This document shows positions 50,647 through 61,040 of a DNA stretch of 64,000 bases, in pieces. Each line of letters begins with the position of its first letter. The first letter of the stretch is position 1. The stretch lies in the NCBI GenBank assembly GCA_001695595.3, contig MBPM02000085.1:124001-188000 (forward strand), given 5' to 3'. The DNA comes from Plasmopara viticola (lineage: Eukaryota; Oomycota; Peronosporomycetes; Peronosporales; Peronosporaceae). The notes under the pieces are model-generated. The model ran no database searches. It saw only the letters and a program-made list of their open reading frames with translations, and was not told the DNA's origin. Made by a program: the position numbers and the translations under genes.

Positions 50647-53600
50647 CTTTTGCCATCGTCTCTTCATGACAACACCCCCCTTCGCACAAGGCCTTGGTCA
50701 ACTTGAGTCCCGGATCTTGCGGCGTCCTGACGGTATTGCTGTTTTCCATGCCAACCTTTGTCAAGATGTCACTCGCGAATTTTGTCTGGCGAATGGACAC
50801 GTTACCACTTCCAAAAAGAACTTGAGTCGACCAAGATCCGTCATTTCGAATCGCTCGCTGAGTGCTTTCTTAGTCCTCTTCAGCAGCAAGTCGTTGTTGC
50901 ACGCAAGCACGAGGTCATCAACGTAAAGTGCCACGAGGATCAATTCTTCGTCATTGCGCTTGACGTAAATGCAATGGTCGGCATCACACTTCGTAAACTT
51001 CATTTCCAGCATGAACGCGTCAATTGTCTGGTTCCACATCCGTGGCGACTGCTTCAAACCATAAAGGGAGCGCTTCAGCTGACAGACGTAGTTTGGGTAT
51101 ACGTCGTAAACATATCCATCCGGTTGCGCCATGTAAATGTCCTCGTCCAAAGTGCCATTGAGAAAGGCTGTCTTGACGTCCATCTGATGCAGCATCAAAT
51201 TGTGCTTGGTCGACAGACTTGTAAGAATTCTGATCGAAGTAAACTTGGCCACTGGAGCGAAATCTCTTCGCAGTAGACTCCATGTTTCTGAGAAAAGCCT
51301 TTGGCCACGAGTCGTGCTTTGAACCGCTCGATATCTCCGGCTCAATTTTCTTTGTTCCGGAAGACCCATCTACAGCCGATAGCCTGATGACCTTTCGGCA
51401 AAGGTACTAAGTCCCAGGTCTTGTTTTTGCGAAGAGAGCTCACTTCGGCATCACACGCCTCTTTCCATTCGGCCGCGTTGCTGGATTCCATTGCCGACTT
51501 GAAAGTTGTCGGCATTTCTCCCACTGAATCCACAACAAAGACCGCTTCAGAATCTTGGGTCGATGCAGACATTTCCTCCAGGGACTGATAGCGAGTTGGC
51601 CTCTTTGCTGTTGGAATATTCGCTGCTTTTTCAAGCGATTGGTTCCGCTGGTGTCGTTTGCTGCCAGGCTCAAAAGCCAAGTCCACAATAGGCTGAGTGC
51701 CTGCGTGCTGCTTCTTTTCAGGCTCCATGTCCTGATCTTGCATGGCGTTTTCATTTTCTGAGCGGTCAAAATTGGCTGTTTCGGTCTCGTCAAATACAGT
51801 TTCTGATGACTCGGTACTTGGTATCTTGTCGTCAAAAGTATCTTCCATGAAATTTGCGTCCCGACTCAATAGAACGCGACCGCTACCGATTTCTTCAAAC
51901 CTGTACGCCTTTTCATGTTCTGAATAGCCAAGAAAACGGCACCGAGTCGAACGAGCATCAAACTTGGATCGTTTCTCTTTGGGAACTGAGACGTAAGCAT
52001 GGCAGCCAAATACCTTCAAACTTGCCAACAAAGGCTTCTTGCCAGTCCACAGTTGAAACGGCGACGCATCATGTTCAACAGCTCGTGTCGGACATCGGTT
52101 GCGAAGAAACGCAGCAGTTAAAACAGCTTCACCCAATAAGTTTTTGACAGACCAGCGAGCTCCAGCATACACCGTCCACATTCAACAAGTGTACGATACA
52201 TGCGTTCTGCGACTCCATTCAGTTGTGGCGTGTATGGTGGCGTAGACTTCTGTATGATGCCACGCTCTGCACAAAACTTAGCCATTGTTCCAGGAGTGTA
52301 CTCGCCACCATTATCACAACAGAGTGATTTAACGCGCATGTTCGTCTGGTTTTCGGCCATTGCAACGAAAGTAGCAAACTTGTCGGCAACCTCGGACTTG
52401 TTTCGTAGCAAGTACACAGCACAGTAATGCGACTTCTCATCGATAAAAGTAGCAAAATAGCGCTTGCCACTGAATGTCGCCGTTTGCATGGGTCCACACA
52501 CATCGCTGTGAATGACTTCAAGAAGTTTCTTTGCCCGATTGGGTGAAGACTTCATAAAGCTTACCCGCGTCTGCTTGCCAAGAGCGCATCCTTTGCACAG
52601 CTCCCACTTGTTAACAGACTGCAGGTCAATACCTGATCCACAGCCTTTTGCAACAATAGTCGAAAGACCACCGTGACCAATGTGACCTAGTCGAAGGTGC
52701 CAGAGGTACGACGTGGTGACCCCATGGCATCCCAACGAGCTAGTCAAATTGGCCTCGTCTTCAATAATTGGCTTCATGCAGAGCTTGAACAGCCCCTTTC
52801 CCTCACGAGCGCCCAACTTCCAGCGAAGACCTTTCGCTTCAGCAAAGCAGCTGTCGTGCTCAAACGTGACTGGGCCAACATCCTTTGTAAAGCGTCCAAC
52901 GGAGAACAAATTGCGCGAAAGCTTTGGAATGTGCCAAACCGAAGTGAGAACACCCTTCTTCATCTCGCGAGGTGTAAACATCGACATAACGATGTCACCC
53001 GTCCCCACAGCTTGTACCACACCATCATCCGCGAGATGCACATCCACTGGGTCAATTCTCTTGTAGTTTTTCATGTACTCTTTCGAGTATGTCATGTGTT
53101 GAGCGGCCCCCGAGTCAACTAGCCACACACAGCTCGACTGGTGGATAGGCAGCTTCACCAACCGAGAAAAGATAGTCGCCAGAGTCGTCATCGTTACTCT
53201 GCGCGACACTAGCACGCTGCGGTCGCTGTCGTTCCGCATTGTCACGAATTCGAGCTGGGCACTTGGCAATCCAATGCCCATGCTCTCCACAATAGTGGCA
53301 AGTACTGCTTGCCTTCACTGACACTTGTCGTCCCTTGCATCGTCCATTGTCCGCCATTGCAAACGCTTGACCTTGGCCGTGCGCGGCTCCATCGACGCCG
53401 CCACCTTGCTCTTTGCGCTTTAAGTCTTCGTGGAGCAGCCGAGACGTGACGAGTTCCCACGATAAAGAGTCGGCTCTTGACTCGAGTGCCGTGATAAGAA
53501 ACGCGTACGACTCACTGAGACTTGCCGATAGCGTGATCACAAGGTCGTCCTCGCTAACCGGAGCACCCACAGCGTCGAGCTGCTCCGCCAGCGTCTTCAT

Positions 53601-54031
53601 CTTGTTAATGTGCGCGAGCACATCTTCCCCCTCATCCATCTTGGCCGTGAAGAAGCGACGACGAAGAAAGAGCTTATTCGCAAGGCTCTTCTTCTCGAAA
53701 TGCCCCTCAAGCCGCGACCATGCATCGTGTGCCCCACTCGCCGAACGAACTAACGGCAGCTGCGAGTCCTCCATCGCAAGACAGATGATCGCGAGCGCCT
53801 TCCTCGACTTGCGCTTGAATGTGTTCTGGTCCAGCGCAGTAGTCAGGTGTTCCAGCTTGATCTCCCGCTCACCACTTCCCACAAGTCACGCTCCTCCTGC
53901 ACCATCTGCATTTTAAACTTCCAAGTGTGGAAGTTCGTTCCATCGAACTTGTTGATGCAGTTGGTGGTAAAGGCGTCGATGGCAAGGGCGAAGTCGGTGT
54001 CGGAGTCAGGGAAGACGGAGCTTGGGCTCAT
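50647..54031 (-). pseudogene. gag-pol: A4-5 gag-pol remnant with many lesions
   Basis: All domains from gag to RT can be followed: INKFDGTNFHTW, the CCHC knuckle near 53305-53262, protease LVDSGAAQHM near 53120 (Thr to Ala after the active site), integrase HSDVCGPM, CDNGGEY and VAERMYR, and RT YVDD near 50914-50925. Lesions include one base missing near 53866, losses near 53140, one base missing near 52130, a TGA for Gln at 51342-51344, a scrambled stretch near 51262 and a deletion of about 27 bp near 50815. It is a dead copy. Confidence 0.9.
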
Positions 54032-54035
54032 AACC

Positions 54036-54349
54036 TGAAGAAGCTTGAGTGTGCACTAGTTGGTAAAATGCAAAGTGAATATATTTAAAAGGTCCTTAGT
54101 TCGCAACTACATGCTACCTCTAAGCCAATGATTTATCTAAGCCAATCAAAACAACTTACCATCCGGGCGCAATCATCTTCCCATCCGGGCGCAATCATCT
54201 TCCCATCCCGAAACCGATCTTTTGCCCATCTTGAACCCGCTCCCTCAGTCAGTCATCAACTGATTGCATATACCAATACTTACCGATATGTAGTCGCTGT
54301 TCGAGGCGTTTGTCTGCCAGCATCTTCGACAAGAGTCGTATCCTCAACA
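54036..54349 (-). repeat. A4-5 5' LTR
   Basis: 314 bp, TGTTG to CTTCA, with two tandem GGGCGCAATCATCTTCCCATCC-like units in plus-strand reading. Confidence 0.92.
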
Positions 54350-54531
54350 GTTTGCTCCGCGTCCACGAGCTTGGCCGCCGCGTCGAGCATTTCGATTCTA
54401 ATACTTCTGCTTGGTCCAGCATCGCTCCGCCGAATGCCCTAATTTTCCGCAGTATGCGCACTGGCGATATTCTCGCTCCGTGTAGCCTTTGCCACTTCCT
54501 CAGTCTTAACTGTCGTAGTTTTGTTAAGGGT
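54350..54531 (-). pseudogene. B3-2: decayed B3 gag fragment (left piece)
   Basis: Minus-strand sequence similar to the B3-1 gag zinc-knuckle region and the following basic stretch ([12 protein letters not shown] against the same region in B3-1 read in another frame). The knuckle is broken by a stop. B4-1 interrupts it; a short continuation lies at 59160-59186. Confidence 0.7.
54527..54531. repeat. Target-site duplication of B4-1 (AGTTT)
   Basis: AGTTT at 54527-54531 is repeated at 59155-59159. Confidence 0.93.
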
Positions 54532-54814
54532 AACCGGTTTATGGTACAATGTACCAGTTGCACCCATTAACCGGTTAGCTCGAACCGGTCCAATACGATC
54601 GCACGTTGATTAGACGAGCAGGATGATTGGACGAGTAAGGAATGATTGTGATTAGACGAACTAAATGATAGGAAGAGCTAAGTGCATGTCTCATCAGCTA
54701 GAACTCACATTAAATGAATCACTTTCGAATCTTCCTTCAGCAGCTCAAGTGCCTTCTTCGCTCTTCGCTCCCCGCAAGCTTCGCTCCCCACTCCTTCGCT
54801 TCAGAAATCCAACA
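54532..54814 (+). repeat. B4-1 5' LTR
   Basis: 283 bp, TGTTA to CAACA. It has ACCGGT palindromes near both ends of its first 80 bp and the start-site module at 54719-54751. Confidence 0.93.
54719..54751 (+). promoter_or_regulatory. Core promoter module in B4-1 5' LTR
   Basis: TCACTTTCGAATCTTCC (54719-54735), five bases, then CAGCTCAAGTG (54741-54751). The 3' LTR of the element keeps the same layout. Confidence 0.55.
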
Positions 54815-54826
54815 GGTTATAAGCCC
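54815..54826 (+). other. B4-1 primer-binding site with lost start codon
   Basis: GGTTATAAGCCC: the G-to-A change converts the embedded ATG to ATA. The next in-frame ATG is 54834-54836. Confidence 0.8.
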
Positions 54827-54833
54827 AACTATC

Positions 54834-57800
54834 ATGTCCACTGCGCAAGACGTTTCCACCAAAGTCTCCATCGACAAATTCAACGGAGACAACTACGTGA
54901 CGTGGAGCCGCTACATGCGTGGCGTGTTCCTGACTAAGTCGACGTGGCATGTGGTGAATCGCCAGACGACTCCTACCTTCACCGACTCTAGTGCCAAGGA
55001 TGAGTACGTCAAGCTCAACAACATCGCCTGCGGACTTATGCTGCTCCACATGGACGCGGATAATCATCACGTTGTCGATGACTGCGAGGAAGCATGGTCG
55101 CATGGGTGCGTGTGAAGACACTTTACGGTGGAATCCAGAAGGCTGGTTGCATCTATCTCAAGCGACAGCTCTTCAGCATGGAGATGTCGGAAGGCGGCAA
55201 TGTGCTACAACATTGCAACGAGGTCCTCAACATCAGCGCCAAGCTCAGCAGCATCGGCGCCAAGATGGAGGACGAGGATGTGGCGATCTGCTTGCTGCGC
55301 AGTCTCTCCAAGAGCTACGAGAACGTGGTGTTGAATCTGGAGATGAGCACTGCGGAGCTGAGAACACAAGACGTTATCAAGGTGCTCACGAACGAGCATA
55401 TCAAGCGGCAGGGCGGGAAGACTCTGGCGATCAAAACTGAAGACGCGGCACGTGCGTTCAGCACTGATCGGGAGCCTCGCCAGTGTACGTACTGCGGTAA
55501 ATTGGGGCACTCGGCTGAGCGGTGCTGGACCCAGCAGAAGGACGAGAATCGAGGCCCTAAGTGCGGCGGCAACAACCGTGGACGCGTGGCCAACAATGTC
55601 CAGTGGCGTAACGACTACAACGACTACGACGATCGAGTCGCCTTCGCAGTCTCGCTGGAATGCGGCATGGCAACGACTAGCAACGCATCGGGACTCTGGG
55701 CCATTGATAGTGGTGCCAAGCACCACATATGCAACGACAAGACCAAGTTCGCCGCGCTTCATGAAGACCACGAAGGCGAATTGTCTGTTGCCGACGGTAA
55801 CAAGGCTGAAATCAAGGGCGTAGGGAAGATCATCGAACGGGTGATTCTACCTAATGGCAACGAGCGTGAAATCAAAAGAAAGGATGCGCTATACGTGCCA
55901 AGCATAAGCAAGAATCTGCTGTCGATTCCGCGAATCAACAAGAGTGGCCAGTTTTAGGTTGTCTTTGACGGGTCCAAGATGCACGTTGCTCGCAAGAAGT
56001 CCAAGCAAGTTGTTGCGACTGCGGATCTCATCAACGGACTCTACTGGCTTCGAACGCCGCAACGCTGTGCCAATGCAGTCGTTCAAGGTAGCGGTGAAGA
56101 CTTGCACGCTCGCATGGGTCCTGCTCCGGTTGATGTTCCTCGCGAAATGATCAACAGCGACATGATCAAGGACGCCAAGCCACCCTCTAAGCCACCTGGT
56201 CTGTGCCGAGGATGCCAGCAAGGGAAGATGGTTTAAAAACCATTCCCGAGCAATCCAAGCAAGCCTAAGTATGCCCCGTTTGAGTTTCTACACTTCGACA
56301 ACTGCGGTCCAATGGAGCACGAAAGCTTGGTGGCACAGATATTTGCTGATCATCACGGACGAGGCAAGTGGGTGTATGGCTGGATTCTGTTTGCGCGCCA
56401 AGTCGGAAAGTGAAGACTGTCTGCGCAAGTACATTCTCAAGGTTGAGAAACAGTTCAGTGCCAAGGTCAAATTTGTGCGTCATGACGGGGCCAAGGAGTT
56501 TGCAACCAGCTCCCTATTGAATTTCTATGACGATCATGGCATCGAGGTGCAGCCCACAGTCCGCTACGTGCACAGACAAACGGCACTGCAGAGCGAGCCA
56601 ACTGGACTATCGTTACGATCGGTCGCAGCATGTTACATCACGCTGGTTTGGACAAAACGTTTTGAGCTGAAGCGGCAATGACAGCGATCTACATCAAGAA
56701 TCGACTACCGTCTCCGAAAGTGTCCGCCAAAACGCCTTACGAAATTGTGTACAAGACCAAACCAAGCGTCAAACACATGCGAGTATTTGGGTGCAAGGCT
56801 TTCATTCTAACACCAGGAGAAAAACGACTCAAGTGGGACGCTAAGGCTCGTGAGGGAATTTTTATCGGCTACGAGGAACGTTCTAAGGCATACCGCGTCT
56901 TTGACATCGAATTAGGGAAGGTGGTGGTCAGTCGCGACGTCAACTTCGACGAAGCAAGCTTCGGAAACTTTGCGGAACGCTCAGACGATGACGACCTTGA
57001 ATCGCTGTTCGACTTCGACTCCCTCGATATCGACGACTCGGGACCAACGGAGTTCAAACACACAGGAAAGCGCAAGCCTAATCACTCAAGATCGCGTAAC
57101 AGGATCTCAAATACGCGCTCAACGAGTCAAAACATCGGTTTGGAAGAAGCAAGTGCCCCCGAAGATCCCGTTCAGCCTCAAGCTAAACGCCGACCAGGCA
57201 TGCCCACTATGGTGGATGAAGAAGAAAAAGACGGCCAAGTTCACGAGGACGGCACGTCTCCAGCGGATGGATCATGGCGAGCAAGCGCCAACGCTGTGGA
57301 AATCACTGACCTTTCCGAGCCAACGACATATCAAGACGCAGTTAATGGACCGGAACAGGTGCACTGGCGCAAAGCCATTCAAGGCGAGCTTGAGTCGATG
57401 CGACTTCGTGGAGTATTTCGAGCGGCAAAACTACCGAATGGACAACGTGCCATTGGAACCAAATGGGTATTCAAGATCAAGCGCAAAGCTGATGGATCGA
57501 TTGAGAAGTATAAAGCGCGCCTAGTTGCGAAGGGGTTCAAGCAAAAGTACGGCATCGACTACACGGAGACATTTTCACCTGTTATCAAGTATGTAACCTT
57601 ACGAATGGTCATTGCGATTGCCAAGTACTTTGACTGGCCTCTCGACCGGCTGGATGTGGTGACGGCATTTTTGTACGGCGTCATGAAGAGCAAGTGTTTT
57701 GCGCAACGCCAGAAAGAGTTGAGCTCAATGATGACTTCGACTGTCTCGAGCTGGTTAAGGCTATCTATGGACTCAAGCAAGCCTCGCGAGTCTGGAACGA

Positions 57801-58857
57801 GACCTTCGACGAATTTGTGTGCTCCATCGGCTTCCAAGTTTTGGCTTTCGATCCCTGCCTGTACATCAAGATTGTGGATGTCCACTGCGTACTGCTTCTG
57901 GTTTACGTCGACGATGTACTCGTCACAGGAAGCTCGACCGACCTTATCGCGCGCACCAAGAATGACTTAAAGACGCGCTTCGAGATGACAGACAGCGGTG
58001 AATGCGTCTTCGCCCTGGGTATGGAGCTGGTGAAAAACCATGACGGCAGTGTGACAGTGTGCCAGCGGCGCTACATCGAAGACATACTCAAGCGCTTCGG
58101 CATGCACGACAGCAAGCCCGTCGTAAGCCCAGCGGATCCAGGCACTCGACTTGTGCCAAGTGACAGGCCGACAGCAACAAGCGTTCCGTTCCGTTCGGTG
58201 CACTTATGCATCTAATGACAGCGACTCGCCCGGATATCGCCACTGCCGTTAAATATGCGTCGCGGTTTATGGAAAACCCTCAAGACGAGCATTGGACTGC
58301 ACTCAAGAGAATTCTCCGCTACCTCCAAGGAACAAAGTCGCATGGACTCTGTTTTAAGCCCGGAAACAATGTGGACTTCCGCGCATACTCGGACGCGGAC
58401 TGGGCAGGCGACCACACGGACCGCAAGTCGACTTCGGGCTACGCGTTCATATTGATGAACGCACCCATCAGTTGAGGAAGCAAGAAACAGTCAAGTGTGT
58501 CGCTCTCTACCAGCGAAGCAGAGTGCATCGCTTTAAGTCTGGCTCTACAAGAAGGCAAGTGGATCCATCATCTCCTGCACGAGATTTTGACGGCTGCAAA
58601 TGAGACCACGCCGGAACTCAAGATCTTTGAGGACAATCAGTCATGCATAGATGACGAAGAATCCAGTGAACCATGGGCGTGCCAAGCACATCGACATCAA
58701 GTACCATCACATCCGTGATGAAGTCAAACGCGGTGAAGTAAAGCTGGAGTACCGCGAGACAGCCATCATGCTCGCGGACATCATGACCAAGGCTCTTCCA
58801 GGACTACGTCACAAGGGCATAACGACAGCTCTCGGCATCCACGCGTGTTCGCATTGA
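54834..58857 (+). pseudogene. gag-pol: B4-1 gag-pol remnant
   Basis: From the substitute start ([10 protein letters not shown]) the frame goes through capsid to a one-base deletion near 55098. It continues through CCHC knuckle [14 protein letters not shown] (55484 on) and protease [10 protein letters not shown] (Thr to Lys beside the active Asp). It meets TAG at 55955-55957 and TAA near 56234, both at former Lys or Gln codons. Integrase is scrambled around 56290-56660. RT has YVDD near 57904-57915 with frameshifts near 57690 and 58190. RNase H has a TGA for Trp near 58473. It ends in the usual stop and polypurine tract TGAGGGGGCG (58855-58864). Confidence 0.9.
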
Positions 58858-58864
58858 GGGGGCG

Positions 58865-59154
58865 TGTTAAGGGTAACCGGTCTATGGTACAATGTACCAG
58901 TTGCACCCATTAACCGGTTAGCCCGAACCGGTCCAATACGATCGCACGTTGATTAGACGAGCAGGATGATTAGACGAGTAAGGAATGATTGTGATTAGAC
59001 GAACTAAATGATAGGAAGAGCTAGTGCATGTCTCATCAGCTAGAACTACATTAAATGAATCACTCTCGAATCTTCCTTTAACAGCTCAAGTGCCTTCTTC
59101 GCTCTTCGCTCCCCGCAAGCTTCGCTCCCCACTCCTTCGCTTCAGAATCCAACA
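58865..59154 (+). repeat. B4-1 3' LTR
   Basis: 290 bp, TGTTA to CAACA, similar to 54532-54814 with several substitutions and small indels. Confidence 0.92.
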
Positions 59155-59159
59155 AGTTT

Positions 59160-59186
59160 ATGACCCTTGACGAACAATGTGCTCGT
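59160..59186 (-). pseudogene. B3-2: short right-hand piece of the gag fragment
   Basis: 27 bases between the B4-1 right target copy and the A3-5 LTR. On the minus strand it approximates the ANEHI-type gag region that should adjoin 54531. Confidence 0.5.
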
Positions 59187-59490
59187 TAATGGAAAGGTCA
59201 CTTGAGCGGTCGTTGGCAAAATGCAAAGTGAATATATTTATAAGGTCCTTAGTTCGCAACTACATGCTACCTTAAGCCAATCAGAATCTACCATCCGAAC
59301 GACTCTTCCATCCGAACGCAATCATCTTCGCAATCATCCCCCGAAAACGATCTTTTGCCCATCTTGAACGCGTGCTCCCTCAGTCAGTCATCAGCAGATT
59401 GCAGATACCGATACTTACCGATTGACACTAAAACGTCCAGACGCTTCCTTGACAACACCACTAACTTGTCGAGGCGCATTCTTGTCAACA
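59187..59490 (-). repeat. A3-5 3' LTR
   Basis: About 304 bp; the left edge is uncertain by a few bases. On the minus strand it keeps TCACTTTGCATTTTGCC, five bases, then CCGCTCAAGTG, unlike the other A3 LTRs, in which CAAGTG is lost. Confidence 0.8.
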
Positions 59491-60811
59491 CTCCCACTCG
59501 ACTCGGCAGTCCTTGAACCTTGTATCCCAAGCATGTGCGAAGAAACTCAAATTGCACTGGCTGGATTGGCTTGGTCATCATGTCCGCCTTCATGACTTTG
59601 GTAGTCGAACAGTATTGCAGGACCACTCGACTATTTCAACCTTCTCCCGAACAAAGTGATAGCGAATGTCGATGTGCTTGGTACGCTTGTGGAACTCGGG
59701 TTCTTGGCAAGCGCAATCGAGCCTTGATTGTCTTCGTAAATCTTGACAGGCTCGTTGCTCTTCATTTCACCAAGCTCGCACAGGAATGCTTTATGCCAAA
59801 TCGCCTCTTGAACAGCTTCTGTCAGCGCCATGTACTCTGCCTCCGTTGACGAGAGCGCAACCGTCCTTTGTTTCTTGCTTCTCCAGCTGATGCACCCTGA
59901 ATTCATTGTAAACGCGTAACCACTTGTACTTCGTCGAGTATCAGCATCGCCAGCCCAGTCCGCGTCAGAAAAACCTTGCAGCTTGTCCTTGCTTGATTTG
60001 TCGAACTTGATTCATGTGTAGTCGTGCCTTGAATTTACCGAACACGCGCTTGAGAGCTTGCCAATGCGTAGGGCATGGATCAGCAGCAAATTGAGAAAGA
60101 ACTCCCACTGAGCGGCGAGGTCCGGCCGCGTTCCGACCATGAGATACATGAGGCACCCAACCGCATTTCGGTACGGAACATTTGCCATCGTTGTACTGTG
60201 CTGGCAGCCGCCCTCGCACATTGTCTTCGTCAGCTTGAGGCCAGGTTCTTGGGGTGTCTTGACCGGGTTGCTGTTCACCATGCCGAACTTCGTCAAAATG
60301 TCTTTGGCGAACTTGGTCTGACGCATTGCCACAATACCAGTAGAACGATCCTGTTCAATTTCGATGCCCAGAAAGTACTTGAGATCACCTAAGTCAGTCA
60401 TGTCGAAACGCTCGCTTAATGCTTGCTTAGTTGACTTGAGCATCCTGTCGTCAACACAATGATCGGCTTCGCACTTCTTGAATCCCAGCATAATCATGAA
60501 CTTGTTAATCGTCTGATTCCACATACGAGGTGACTGTTTCAATCCGTAAAGCGACCGCTTGAGCTGACAAAATGATCTGGCTGGCGTTCGTCCTCGTAAC
60601 CTTGTGGCTGAACCATGTAAATGTCTTCATCGAGAGACCCGTTCAAGAAAGCTGTCTTGACATCCATCTGGTGCACTTTAAGTCCGTACTTGGCTGTCAA
60701 ACTGAGGAGAATCAAATTGAAGTAAACTTGACCACCGGTGCAAATGTTTCATCATAGTCGATACCGTGCTTTTGCGAAAATCCTTTGGCGACAAGTCGAG
60801 CCTTGAATCGC
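59491..60811 (-). pseudogene. gag-pol: A3-5 pol remnant lacking the RT active site
   Basis: RNase H and RT motifs can be followed ([41 protein letters not shown]) across at least five frame changes. Near 60453, HCVDDRMLKST shows that about 70 bases between CEADHCVYVK and DDRMLK are deleted. This removes the LYVDD catalytic block. The coding remnant would extend into the LTR. Confidence 0.87.
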
Positions 60812-60821
60812 NNNNNNNNNN
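60812..60821. other. Assembly gap (10 N)
   Basis: Ten N bases separate A3-5 RT from the middle of an A1 LTR. The true distance and content are unknown. Confidence 1.
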
Positions 60822-61040
60822 ACCTCTAAGCCAATGATTTATCTAAGCCAATCAGAGAGACTTACAATCGTGGCGCAATCATCTTCCCATCCTGGCGCAA
60901 TCATCTTCCCATCCTGAAACCGATCTTTTGCCCATCTTGAACCCGCTCATTCAGTCAGTCATCAATTGATTGCAGATACCCGTACTTACCGATATATAGC
61001 CGCTGGTCGAGGCGTTTCTGCGCCAGCATCTTCGACAACA
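60822..61040 (-). repeat. A1-4 3' LTR, cut by the assembly gap
   Basis: 219 bp remain. It has two tandem units (GTGGCGCAATC and CCTGGCGCAATC), like the A1-3 5' LTR. Confidence 0.9.

Larger units (their letters stand above)
50647..54349 (-). mobile_element. A4-5: 5' part of an A4 element, decayed
   Basis: 5' LTR 54036-54349, primer-binding site 54024-54035, gag-pol down to the RT connection region. It is cut at 50647 by the A1-3 LTR. The right flank GTTTG (54350-54354) lies in B3-type sequence. The rest of RNase H and its 3' LTR are missing. Confidence 0.9.
54532..59154 (+). mobile_element. B4-1: full-length but decayed B4 element
   Basis: 4623 bp with LTRs 54532-54814 and 58865-59154 and an exact duplication AGTTT (54527-54531 and 59155-59159). 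gag-pol is complete in extent with many stops and frameshifts. The LTRs differ in length (283 and 290 bp), in keeping with greater age. Confidence 0.95.
59187..60811 (-). mobile_element. A3-5: 3' part of a decayed A3 element, ends at the gap
   Basis: LTR (about 59187-59490) and the RNase H and RT region. It runs into the 10-N gap at 60812. Many small indels make it one of the oldest A copies here. Confidence 0.85.

Noticed and set aside
54350..54531. Possible host gene exon between A4-5 and B4-1
   Set aside because: The minus strand matches the B3 gag knuckle region, and the continuation appears after the B4-1 target duplication.
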